Part shown: one piece after another, positions 52,599 to 61,709 of the stretch | How positions within the stretch are numbered: the stretch's first letter is position 1 | Layout of the letters: each line of letters starts with the position of its first letter | NCBI RefSeq assembly: GCF_028288225.1 | Contig: NZ_JAQBOC010000087.1 | Location: 1 to 64,000 of the forward strand | Length of the DNA: 64,000 bases | DNA from: Mucilaginibacter sp. | GTDB taxonomy: Bacteria; Bacteroidota; Bacteroidia; Sphingobacteriales; Sphingobacteriaceae | Direction: 5' to 3' | Translations under genes and position numbers: made by a program | Notes under the pieces: generated by a model | Databases searched by the model: none | What the model was told of the DNA's origin: nothing | Seen by the model: only the letters and a program-made list of their open reading frames with translations

Positions 52599-54821
52599 CT
52601 ATTTTTTTTGAACAACAATAAGGCTTTTGGCTTTACCTATCTCCACATAATCACCGGTTGAAAGAATTTCATTAACAAAGGCCATTACACCAGGATAATA
52701 ATCCGCATAATCATGAAATGCGATATAACCACCACTGCTTACCCATTTGAAAAAATGATAAAAATCACGTGAAACGTTAAGATAATCATGAAGGCCGTCA
52801 ATAAATAACAGGGAAATAGGTTTGTTCCATTTAACATTAAATGAATAATCTTTAATCAGCTCAACTACGTCAGTCAGTTCATGCTGCTCAATGTTTCTTT
52901 CAAATGCTTCAAGCGTGGGTGACAATTCCTCAATCAACTGATCTGTGGCTCCTACCACACCTTCATGAGGATCAACAGCATAAACTTTAGCTCCGGAAAA
53001 AAACGCTTTCAACACGCTTCCGAAAAGCACAGTGGATTTACCCTGGAAACTCCCAACTTCAACAATTGAGTGTGGCTTGGGTAGCTCAATACATGCTTTA
53101 AGTGTTGCTGACATCAGCAAATCTGCTTCGGCCTCATCCAACCATCCCATTATTCCTTTGATGTTATTTAACAATTCAAGTGAAGATAACATGTTGCCCG
53201 AGTTTTGATTTTTACATGAACAATTATGTTTTCCATAATGATCAAACTGCTGCCTGATCACTTTACGCACCGGGTCATCATATTCTCTTTTAACCGGGTG
53301 AACCCAATATACACCCGGCTTGTTAAAAGCATCATTAAGTTCAGATATGGAATAGTCTTTTTTGTAATTTACAAATTCATTATTCCCCGGGTTAGCCTCT
53401 ATTTTAAACCCAAGCAAAGCCGTTAACGTTGGTAATACTACCTCCTCTGTAGCCCAGATCTGCGATTTTCGCATAATCTGCTTAAGCTGATCGTCTGTTT
53501 TAAAAATCTTTACAAGCTCTTTTACTGCATCAGCAGTAAAAACAGTTGAGGGCCAAAATGACCAATGCAGGAATTTGTTTTCACCATCTTTAAATTTATT
53601 CAAAAGGGGCTTCCATAGGTCATATTCCTTAAATGCCTGGATTGATGTGTAAACGTGTGTGTGACCTTGTGTAATACGTTCAGGCAAATTAGAAAGCAAT
53701 CCCACATTTTGCAAAGGATAAAGGAACTTACTTATATATTGGCTATAGCTATTTCTAATGCAAAGTTGATCAGAATCAACAATGGTCATTATATCAAACG
53801 AAAAATTATTCAATGAAAACTCCATGCAATCAAGCGCAAAATCATGAAGGTAGCCCCATTTTATAATTTTAGAGCCTGAGTAAATAACGGCGCCATATTT
53901 TTCATAGGGGAAACCACTGGAAAATAACTGCTTATTTTCGCCCCCGTTATATAATAATATAATTGAGTCAGGGTCATGATAGTGAAGATTTCGTACCAGG
54001 TCAATAACACAATCTTCGTTTTCATGCACGCAACATGCGTATACATTCTTTAGTGTTTTTATCTTAACATCAGTAAATCTTGTTAAGTCAATACCATTTT
54101 GCTGCTTGGGTTCTGCTTTTATAAATCCGTTATGATTATACCTATCCAGGTCATGATTCATTATATTTTTTATTTCATCAACAGATGAAGTCTGCCACCA
54201 AACTCCATTTGTTATTTTGGGACTTATATTATTATCATGTATCATGTGTACAGCTATACTGCTATCAGCAAGTACGGTTATCTTATCTTCACTGGTACCC
54301 CAAACAAAATATGCGTCCATACCAACATTGATATCTGCAAATTTATTGTGACTCCAAAGCTCACGTTTATAGCATAATGAACTCCCTAAAAGCCAAACAC
54401 GTTGATTTGGCGGATATATATAGGTATGCGCATTATGGTTACGTAAATCATAATACAACAATTTATTAATGCCACACACATCCGTGCCATTGCGTTGTAA
54501 TGCTTTTACCTGGTAGTTAATACGGCGGGGGGCATACCAGTCATCGTCATCCCAGTTTATAAGAATGTTTCCCTGTGCATAATCACAGGCCATGTTTAAC
54601 TTGGCTCCTAAACTAATTTTATCATCAAGATAATAGTAATGGATATTTTCAATATCGGGAACTATATTCCTGATATTGTCAGTACCATCATCAATAATGA
54701 TCAGTTCTTTATTGGGATAATCCTGCCTTAGGAAGTAATGGATGGCATGGGGTATAAATTCACGCCGGTTATAGGTAGGCATGATACAGGAAACCAGTGG
54801 AATTTCATCTTCAGGTATCAT
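52599..54821 (-). CDS. Glycosyltransferase-methyltransferase fusion in injection-system locus
   Basis: 740 residues. The N-terminal ~220 residues are a GT-A family 2 glycosyltransferase: VSCIMPTYNRREFIPHAI, ELIIIDDGTDN and the metal site NWDDDDWY near 93. Residues about 240-520 look like a second GT-A-like domain with a DSD motif (TIVDSDQLC near 344), but it is diverged. The C-terminal ~170 residues are a class I SAM methyltransferase: VEVGSFQGKST near 582 and FIDGLHDY then AFHDYADYYPG. It may glycosylate and methylate a tail fibre or cargo, or be an effector that modifies host targets. No close analogue with this triple layout is known to me. It sits between the proline-repeat protein and a DUF4157 gene. 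Confidence 0.8.
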   Translation of the reverse strand: MIPEDEIPLVSCIMPTYNRREFIPHAIHYFLRQDYPNKELIIIDDGTDNIRNIVPDIENIHYYYLDDKISLGAKLNMACDYAQGNILINWDDDDWYAPRRINYQVKALQRNGTDVCGINKLLYYDLRNHNAHTYIYPPNQRVWLLGSSLCYKRELWSHNKFADINVGMDAYFVWGTSEDKITVLADSSIAVHMIHDNNISPKITNGVWWQTSSVDEIKNIMNHDLDRYNHNGFIKAEPKQQNGIDLTRFTDVKIKTLKNVYACCVHENEDCVIDLVRNLHYHDPDSIILLYNGGENKQLFSSGFPYEKYGAVIYSGSKIIKWGYLHDFALDCMEFSLNNFSFDIMTIVDSDQLCIRNSYSQYISKFLYPLQNVGLLSNLPERITQGHTHVYTSIQAFKEYDLWKPLLNKFKDGENKFLHWSFWPSTVFTADAVKELVKIFKTDDQLKQIMRKSQIWATEEVVLPTLTALLGFKIEANPGNNEFVNYKKDYSISELNDAFNKPGVYWVHPVKREYDDPVRKVIRQQFDHYGKHNCSCKNQNSGNMLSSLELLNNIKGIMGWLDEAEADLLMSATLKACIELPKPHSIVEVGSFQGKSTVLFGSVLKAFFSGAKVYAVDPHEGVVGATDQLIEELSPTLEAFERNIEQHELTDVVELIKDYSFNVKWNKPISLLFIDGLHDYLNVSRDFYHFFKWVSSGGYIAFHDYADYYPGVMAFVNEILSTGDYVEIGKAKSLIVVQKK

Positions 54822-54848
54822 GTTAGGTGAAATTTTAGACTATATATA

Positions 54849-55985
54849 TTATGGGGTTTCTCCGGGAGAACGCAAGCCGGTTGTTTTTTGCGCTGCTATC
54901 AATTTAGTAAATGAATCAGAAGTAAGTACGCTTTTCATTTCCAGGTGATCTTTTTGTAATGCCTCCATTTGAATTTTAAGCTGGTTTATCTGTTCATCTT
55001 TTGCAACTGCCTCCTGCTTCGATACTGTTAGTTCGTCCTGTAATTTGGTAAACTGCTCAGTTGTAATATGACTTATAGGTACCTCGGTTACAGGCAGCCC
55101 GGCAACTGGCGGCTGGCTTACGGGGATCCCGGCAATTGGCGGCTGGCTCACAGGTACCCCGGCAGCCGGCGGCTGACTTACGGGTATCCCGGCAGCAGGC
55201 GGCTGGCTTACTGGTATCCCGGCAGTAGGTGCCTGGGGTTGACCCGTTGTGACCTGTGTTTGATCCGTAACCACAGAATAGTACATTACTTTACCATTTT
55301 CCTGGTAAAGATTTACTTTTTGTCCGGCGGCAACTTTAATAGGGGCAGACGTAAGAATTTTAAATGAATCTGAATTTAGCTGCGGATTATAAGGAAGCAC
55401 CTCATTTACCTGTACCTGCTGCGCTTGCAGATTAGTTGTAGCAACTGCAACATCCTGTTTATAAATTCCGGCTTCGGGGGTACTTTTAACGCGAATTGGA
55501 TTTATATCAGCATTTTTAAATGTATTTGTCAGCATGTCAGTAAAAAAACCAACCGGCATTGAAAACTTGTCTTTAGTTTGTTGATAAACTCCTTTAAAGT
55601 CTGATTGCTGAACAAAATTTGCCGTTTTTAAAACTTGTGTTGCATTAATGCGGTCTTTACCAACAGGGCGATCAGGCCGGCTAACTGTGCGGATAAAAAT
55701 AGTTACATCGTCTTCGGTCTGTGTATTCCATACAACTGCATTATCTGTGCTTGTAAATAGCACACCGTCTTTTAGCACCTTAAAAATAAGCGTTGGCGGA
55801 GTTTCAAAGCCAAATTGACGTAAATCAAGCAGCACGCTAAACCTCCCATGCTCATCTGTTGTCAATACAGCCATTGCCGACTGAAATCTGAGTGACTTAT
55901 CCCACACCTCAACATTAAAACCGGTTACACCGGTATTTGTCTGGGCATCAACAACCTGCCCTGTAATATTTAGCGAATTATTCAT
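54849..55985 (-). CDS. Proline-repeat structural protein in injection-system locus
   Basis: 378 residues. The first ~100 residues resemble a carboxypeptidase-regulatory-like beta-sandwich (NITGQVVDAQTNTGVTGF, DEHGRFSVLLDL). The middle part (110-250) is unrecognised. From 253 to 301 there are five 10-residue repeats of the form PxAGIPVSQP. The C-terminus (305-350) is a coiled coil (QDELTVSKQEAVAKDEQINQ). The layout suggests a stalk or tether for a baseplate or fibre. It lies 37 bases after the DUF6519 gene and 27 bases before the glycosyltransferase gene. Confidence 0.75.
   Translation of the reverse strand: MNNSLNITGQVVDAQTNTGVTGFNVEVWDKSLRFQSAMAVLTTDEHGRFSVLLDLRQFGFETPPTLIFKVLKDGVLFTSTDNAVVWNTQTEDDVTIFIRTVSRPDRPVGKDRINATQVLKTANFVQQSDFKGVYQQTKDKFSMPVGFFTDMLTNTFKNADINPIRVKSTPEAGIYKQDVAVATTNLQAQQVQVNEVLPYNPQLNSDSFKILTSAPIKVAAGQKVNLYQENGKVMYYSVVTDQTQVTTGQPQAPTAGIPVSQPPAAGIPVSQPPAAGVPVSQPPIAGIPVSQPPVAGLPVTEVPISHITTEQFTKLQDELTVSKQEAVAKDEQINQLKIQMEALQKDHLEMKSVLTSDSFTKLIAAQKTTGLRSPGETP
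55083..55229 (-). repeat. Tandem 30-base repeats (Pro/Ala/Gly/Val/Ser/Gln decapeptide)
   Basis: About five consecutive 30-base units encode the decapeptide (P)xAGIPVSQP in the 378-residue protein. The units differ at single bases and at the second and sixth positions (Ala/Ile/Val and Ile/Val/Leu), and the last one degenerates to LPVTEV. Confidence 0.9.
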
Positions 55986-56022
55986 ATCAACAGCTTTATT
56001 ATTATATTAACACAAACCCTTT

Positions 56023-59000
56023 TTATATAACAGTACAGCAAAATTTGGTAAACGCTTCTTTTAAAATAGGCATAACAGGAATGGTTGACATCCAATATTC
56101 TACCGATGGAAACGATTTAACATATTTACGCTTACTAAAATTACAAATATGATATACTTGTCTGTCGCGGATCTCTACGCAGCCTAAATAAACTTTATTT
56201 GCCTCAGTACATTGCGGGCAATCAATCAAAAACTCTTCACAGAAACCATCCTTGAGATATTCCAGCAGATGTTTGAAAATATCCTTGAAGGCAGATAATA
56301 CATCATCCCGGTAGTATGCAAGTTCCAAAGGCGGTTCAATGGTATAATTTGGTGCCTGTGCCGCATTAAATGTTAGTTCGATATCAATAACAGTTAATGT
56401 GTTAACCAGCATATTAAGCACGTAACCTTTTTTGTTAAAGCTATTTACAACTATACCCATGGGGAAGAGCTGAACCGGGATCCTGAACCGTGTATTAACC
56501 TGCATTCCGAGTCCTGTTGCCGGGTTATCCAGCGATACACGGATCACCTTAAATTTATCTGCAAGCGTAACAAGCAGTTCAAAAAAGTTCCCATTGGGTA
56601 AAAGTGCCATGCGGTACACCGAACTGGCTTCAAGTGTTACAGGGCTTAGCAATCCGCTTGTATTTTGATCAAAACCGCCCAGGATGTTTTGCCCTGAAGC
56701 ATTAATACCTGTTACATAGATCTTTTTATTGAAAAACAACAGGTCATTAACCCCATTTTCGCCGTTGAACAGAAAAAATGTATCATTTATTACAACAGCC
56801 GGGATGCTTATATCAAATATATTTATCCGGCTAAAAGCAGTTCCGCCCGCGGTGCTGGAGGCTGCATATGCAAACTTGCCGTCATCTGAAAATGCCAGCA
56901 AGCCTGTGGGATGAAAACCTTCACGAACCGGGGTATGCGCAAATGATGCCGAACCAATGTTAGTTAACTCGTATAAGCCCAAATCAAGCGCAACCGCATA
57001 AATTTGATTGGTAACCGGTCGTATAGCCAGCGTTACATGCTTTTTAGCGCATTTGGGCGATACACTGCTCCAGGTATGTTTTCCTGTACCATCAATTGAA
57101 GCAACCGCAAAATAAGAATCAGTATCTTCAATAACACCAACCGCATAAAGTGATTTACCGTCGGCAGAAATTGCAATATCTAAAACCTGGACATTGTCTG
57201 TTGACGGAAAAGTGAGTATTTCTACAGCCTCATTAGTTTGCAGGTCATACACAATCATTTTGTTACCAAGGCCACAGGTATAGGCAAACTTACCGGTAGG
57301 ATCGAGCTTTAATTTTGAATGAAATTTAAGCGGAGTGCCAAATATGGTATCTAAACCGGCGTCAAGTGTATAACTTGGGAATTGATTATCTCCATCATAC
57401 ATGGCACAAAATGTTGAACTGGAAAGTAAATTTCTTAAATCATTAAAAAAACACCAGATCAATTGGTCTTCATATAATTTCTCATCGCTGCTTACCCCAC
57501 AATTTTTAAGGAGATCTCTTTTTCCTTTTTGCCCCGATATAAATGCAAAAGAACCACTTGCGGAATTAATATACTGCGCAAATAAATTGATAACAGCCGA
57601 AAGCCTGCGTTGTTCAACCGGAACCGGAACTTGTTCGGCAAGAGAAAAGGAAAGCTGCTTTTTAACAAAAGTGATGATATTTAGAATATGGTCATCATAA
57701 AAATCTTTGAGCAATGAGTTTTCAAGTACCTCTTCCCAAAAGGTTTTCTGTACATAAGCCTCAAGGGCAATAGTTGGCACCTGTGAGCCTTTGGCGGAGA
57801 TAGACAAGCATACCGTTCCATTACCGGTTGCGTCCAAAAAATTACCTGCAGCAGCCTGGTCAACCAGCTTGTATGCCATAGCATTTTTAAGCTGTATAAT
57901 GTTACCATCACAATCAATAGCATAGCCGCCGCTAATATTAACTTGTTGCCTATTAAGGCCGCAGCTTACTTTTAGGCCGCATACTACACCATAACCATGC
58001 ATTAGTTTATGATGTAACCGCAGATCATTAGCTGCACATAACAGATCTAATGCTTCCTGAACATTATCTGCCTCGCCCAGGTTACAGTTATTATTATTAA
58101 AGCTTACATCCTCTGCACTAATATCAGTTAACGACGGGAACAGGTTCCTGCAATCATCCAAAACTGATGCATTGCCATTGACCTTTAAAAGCGCCAGTTT
58201 ACAGAATTTATGATTTATGCCGGCTGGTAATTGCTCAACAGGATTTAAATTTGGAATTTCATAAGGCGGCCATTCCACTTCCCCGGTTGCTGTCCTGGCA
58301 GGGATCAGCCAATAATTTCCGGGTTTGTAGGTTCCACCGGTAAATTTTACCTGAACGCCATCTTCGAGGTCAATCCAGGTATTTGTCCCGGATAATCCAT
58401 CGGTGGAAGCCGCGGGGCCTGACTGATCCCAGCGGCGCAGTTTTTTATTAATAAGATTATGATAAGGCTCAACTGAAGTTGCAAAGGTAATTTTACGGGA
58501 AGACGGCTCCAGGTCACTGATTTGCAGTAATGGATTGGGGGTGCCTTTCAGCGTTGATTCTTCATCAACAATTTCAACCCATTGGCCAATTGAAAACCCA
58601 AGCAATTCATCCTTCCCTACAGAAGATACGGTTATTGAACTTCCTGATACATCCTCTATCCTGGTTTCGACAGATGCATTGTCGCGCGACCATTTAAAAG
58701 AAACATTTCCGGCGGTATCAACTTTCTGTACCTCCACGCGATATAGTTGATTTTCGAGCCTGCGATAACCAGAGCTTGGAGGTAAAAGGCAAGGATTTTT
58801 ATCGTTTGATGTGCGGTTGGTTTGTACATTTAACTTACCTGTTAGCGGAGCAACAAGGCCCTGCCATTCATCAAAATAACTATCACAGGTGGCTTTATCA
58901 GGTTCAGGAGCAGTAACTTTTAAATATTTTACCTGCCAAACGTTTTGCACCCGGGTGGTTGTATCAGCCTCGCCCAATGCGACTTCATGGATCAGCGGAT

Positions 59001-59487
59001 CATCCAGGTAGTTAATTTCACGTTGCCAGGCATCCACGTAAATTACATAAACCCCATCATTCAGGTTCAAAGAATTCGCTCCCTGAACCGGGCTAAGCGG
59101 CGAATTAAACGGGCTGCTTACCGGGCTGCTCAGCGGACTGGTTATAAAGAAAGAAGTATCCGGATTTGGGTAATACGGCTGCTTGAAATAAGTGGTTTTT
59201 GCAGGCGAAATATCTTCCAGCTCACATAGTAAACCCTCCACATAGATCCTGCCTGGCGCAATCTCCAGATCGCTACCATCAGCAGCAATACTTATTTGAA
59301 AACCATTATTTTTCTTAGGTACTCCTGAGGTACCAATCACATCATTTGCTTCAGTAAGGGTCCGGTATTGCTGGATGTGTAATTGCTCATTCCAGTCGGC
59401 ATCTACCTGTACGCGTCCCTGTTGCATCAGGACTCCCCTGTAATGCTTTTTCTTATTGAAGATCTTACGAGAATAGTCTCCTGGCAT
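56023..59487 (-). CDS. DUF6519 protein with beta-propeller-like C-terminus
   Basis: 1154 residues. The start DYSRKIFNKKKHYRGVLMQQ, then GRVQVDADWNEQ, is the hallmark of DUF6519, found in contractile-system loci. The DUF6519 part runs to about 470 with repeated VEVVDEES/WVEIVDEE-type strands. Residues about 690-1070 hold repeated strands of the YVTN/NHL type (FAYTCGLGNKMIVYDLQTNE, LAISADGKSLYAVG, FSDDGKFAYAASS), which suggests a beta-propeller. It is likely a baseplate or fibre-linked structural protein; propellers often bind receptors. A strong Shine-Dalgarno (59495-59500) precedes the ATG, unlike its neighbours. Confidence 0.82.
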   Translation of the reverse strand: MPGDYSRKIFNKKKHYRGVLMQQGRVQVDADWNEQLHIQQYRTLTEANDVIGTSGVPKKNNGFQISIAADGSDLEIAPGRIYVEGLLCELEDISPAKTTYFKQPYYPNPDTSFFITSPLSSPVSSPFNSPLSPVQGANSLNLNDGVYVIYVDAWQREINYLDDPLIHEVALGEADTTTRVQNVWQVKYLKVTAPEPDKATCDSYFDEWQGLVAPLTGKLNVQTNRTSNDKNPCLLPPSSGYRRLENQLYRVEVQKVDTAGNVSFKWSRDNASVETRIEDVSGSSITVSSVGKDELLGFSIGQWVEIVDEESTLKGTPNPLLQISDLEPSSRKITFATSVEPYHNLINKKLRRWDQSGPAASTDGLSGTNTWIDLEDGVQVKFTGGTYKPGNYWLIPARTATGEVEWPPYEIPNLNPVEQLPAGINHKFCKLALLKVNGNASVLDDCRNLFPSLTDISAEDVSFNNNNCNLGEADNVQEALDLLCAANDLRLHHKLMHGYGVVCGLKVSCGLNRQQVNISGGYAIDCDGNIIQLKNAMAYKLVDQAAAGNFLDATGNGTVCLSISAKGSQVPTIALEAYVQKTFWEEVLENSLLKDFYDDHILNIITFVKKQLSFSLAEQVPVPVEQRRLSAVINLFAQYINSASGSFAFISGQKGKRDLLKNCGVSSDEKLYEDQLIWCFFNDLRNLLSSSTFCAMYDGDNQFPSYTLDAGLDTIFGTPLKFHSKLKLDPTGKFAYTCGLGNKMIVYDLQTNEAVEILTFPSTDNVQVLDIAISADGKSLYAVGVIEDTDSYFAVASIDGTGKHTWSSVSPKCAKKHVTLAIRPVTNQIYAVALDLGLYELTNIGSASFAHTPVREGFHPTGLLAFSDDGKFAYAASSTAGGTAFSRINIFDISIPAVVINDTFFLFNGENGVNDLLFFNKKIYVTGINASGQNILGGFDQNTSGLLSPVTLEASSVYRMALLPNGNFFELLVTLADKFKVIRVSLDNPATGLGMQVNTRFRIPVQLFPMGIVVNSFNKKGYVLNMLVNTLTVIDIELTFNAAQAPNYTIEPPLELAYYRDDVLSAFKDIFKHLLEYLKDGFCEEFLIDCPQCTEANKVYLGCVEIRDRQVYHICNFSKRKYVKSFPSVEYWMSTIPVMPILKEAFTKFCCTVI

Positions 59488-59494
59488 TTTTATT

Positions 59495-59500
59495 CCTCCT
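59495..59500 (-). promoter_or_regulatory. Strong Shine-Dalgarno of the DUF6519 gene
   Basis: AGGAGG on the minus strand, seven bases before the ATG at 59487. Most genes here have no such site, so strong and SD-dependent translation is expected for this one. Confidence 0.8.
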
Positions 59501-59513
59501 GATTTAGATTGAT

Positions 59514-61709
59514 TTAAGATGCATATAATATTCCGGCTTCAAGACCGAAGCGCAGATACTCTGTAAGACGAGCCCGAAGGTTTTGTTCGCGCTGCGGCTG
59601 GTATAAATTATGAAATACTCCCATTTCTGCTTCATCATCGGCCCCTTGTCTGATCTGTCGTGTACAATGTTCACTAAGCTGGCAATAAGCTGCATTACCA
59701 TATTTTTGACTTGTAAATACGGGTTTTACGCTGGCAGCAAGTTCAGCGTTTCCGGGCAGGCAATGGTATAAACGCGGTAGTTTTGAACCAAAAGGAGCAT
59801 ATGAAAAACGGATACAACCCTCCTGCAAACGTTCAGCAATGACCGGGGTTGCCCAGGCATCTATTGGCTTTAACGCTGCATATAGTATGGAATTAGAGGC
59901 ATTCATAACCAATGTATAAATTTTCCCTATTATTGTTGTGTTTTTTATGGTTAACGATGCTCCCTGGTCTGAATCCAAAAGTCCGGAATAAGCAGTTCCT
60001 GTTGCATTTGCTGCGTCTATGATGCTGTTATTTACACTTATATTTGCGCCATCAACTGCAAGGATACTTCCAGTAACAGACGCTTCAATATTGATAACCG
60101 AATCCGGTAGCTCAACCACCAATGCCGGGACCGCAGCTTTTGAAGCCCTGGGGCCAATTTGCGGGGAAGCTCCCGGTACAATGGTGCAATGTTCTATTAA
60201 CAGTGAATGTAATTTATTATCTCCGGCAGCTGTCGTATTTAAAGGGATCTTTAATGATCCGCCACTGAACGCCAGGCCATTTACAGAAAATACAGCATTA
60301 TCTCCCCCTTCTATAATTAAATCACCATCAAGAACCAATAACGGATTAAAGCCATCGGCCGCTCTTAGTTCAATTTTTTTACCGGATGCAATTTTAACAA
60401 CCGGGGTTTCAAAATAATAGTCATTGTTGTGAATCTCAACAATACCGCCAGTTAAGGTAAGATCATTTAAGGCATTCTGGATAGTTGGAGATTCAAACGG
60501 AACTTTTATAATATTTTTTAGCTCTGCATCAAATGTTCCGCCCCTACCGTATTCACCACCACCCAATGCTGTGCTAAACCCCGAAAAATAGTCTACTTCA
60601 ACTTTTGCAGGAACATCAATTAAAGGGAAAGCCAGGCGGCCCAAAACCGGATCAATAGTTATTTTATCAACCGGGGTATTGGCCCAGCCTATAATATTTC
60701 CTCCCGGATCAAGTAAATCACTTAAATTACATACATTAATGAGATCATTTAAATACGGCGGACCATCTTCGCCCGGCAAAACAGCTTTATCATTTTTGTA
60801 AATTAATATGCTCTTATTCTGGTCGCCATAATATTTATCAAGCCCGGTAAGCATATTCCGGCCAATAGGCATCGCAACATTGCTGTCATCTGCGAGGTGA
60901 GTAATAATGCTGTCGGTTTGGGGATTGTTGTAAAGTGGCAAGTCAAGCCCTAAACAGTTAAATTTATACCGGGTATTATCAACTTTATAAGCTGGAGATT
61001 TTGTATGCGGGTAACTGTTTATTCTCCATAGCCAGATCCCTATGTTCGGAATATTATACTTCCCTGATTTATTTTCAATACTTCTTACATCAAGGGTACG
61101 GGTCGTTTTATCAAAAGGTTTATTAATTTTTTCATGAGTGTCCCATGCCCGCACGCTGGTTACTGATTTATTTTCAGGCCTTAGGTGATTAAGATATTGC
61201 GTTGTGGCCAGCAGCTGAAAATACTCAACTACACTGGCATTCCATCCGGTTACATCTCTTGCTAATTGCTCTAAAACAGCAGCTGTTCCTTTACGTCTTC
61301 TGTATGAAAGCGTATTAGCAACCTGCGAGCGCTGGCTGAAATCAGCATCAGGGTATACATACAACCCGCGTGTAGCTACAAGATCACCAATGTAAGGCAC
61401 AACCCACTCAGCACAGGTTTCAATAAATTGATCATCATATAATTGGTCAAAATTATCTTCTAAAACGGCTATCTGACCAGCTATTATACTTAACAGCGCT
61501 TTTAACGGCCCTCTTTGCTTTTCATCAAGCAAATTGCGTAAACTATTAGCCTCAAGACTGTCCTGGTTTATAATACCGTTAAGTTCAACCGTTAATTGTG
61601 CTATACTTGCCTTATCATCTGCAGTAAGTACTTTTGCACCAAGCCGGGCATCCCTGACCCTGTAAAATACCGGGAGCAACTGATAAAGCCTATTTACATC
61701 AAAACTCAT
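59514..61709 (-). CDS. Phage-tail/baseplate-like protein (eCIS)
   Basis: 731 residues. The N-terminal ~160 residues match the tail-protein I/Afp12-like start: LLPVFYRVRDARLG, a helical linker, then QLYDDQFIETCAEWVVPYIGDLVATRGLY. A YRRRKGTAAVLEQLARDVTGW segment follows. Residues about 400-620 are a right-handed repeat-like region (GGDNAVFSVNGLAFSGGSLK, ILAVDGANISVNNSIID). It should form part of the baseplate periphery and perhaps hold fibres. Its ATG overlaps the stop of the upstream baseplate gene by four bases (ATGA), so they are translated together. Confidence 0.85.
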   Translation of the reverse strand: MSFDVNRLYQLLPVFYRVRDARLGAKVLTADDKASIAQLTVELNGIINQDSLEANSLRNLLDEKQRGPLKALLSIIAGQIAVLEDNFDQLYDDQFIETCAEWVVPYIGDLVATRGLYVYPDADFSQRSQVANTLSYRRRKGTAAVLEQLARDVTGWNASVVEYFQLLATTQYLNHLRPENKSVTSVRAWDTHEKINKPFDKTTRTLDVRSIENKSGKYNIPNIGIWLWRINSYPHTKSPAYKVDNTRYKFNCLGLDLPLYNNPQTDSIITHLADDSNVAMPIGRNMLTGLDKYYGDQNKSILIYKNDKAVLPGEDGPPYLNDLINVCNLSDLLDPGGNIIGWANTPVDKITIDPVLGRLAFPLIDVPAKVEVDYFSGFSTALGGGEYGRGGTFDAELKNIIKVPFESPTIQNALNDLTLTGGIVEIHNNDYYFETPVVKIASGKKIELRAADGFNPLLVLDGDLIIEGGDNAVFSVNGLAFSGGSLKIPLNTTAAGDNKLHSLLIEHCTIVPGASPQIGPRASKAAVPALVVELPDSVINIEASVTGSILAVDGANISVNNSIIDAANATGTAYSGLLDSDQGASLTIKNTTIIGKIYTLVMNASNSILYAALKPIDAWATPVIAERLQEGCIRFSYAPFGSKLPRLYHCLPGNAELAASVKPVFTSQKYGNAAYCQLSEHCTRQIRQGADDEAEMGVFHNLYQPQREQNLRARLTEYLRFGLEAGILYAS

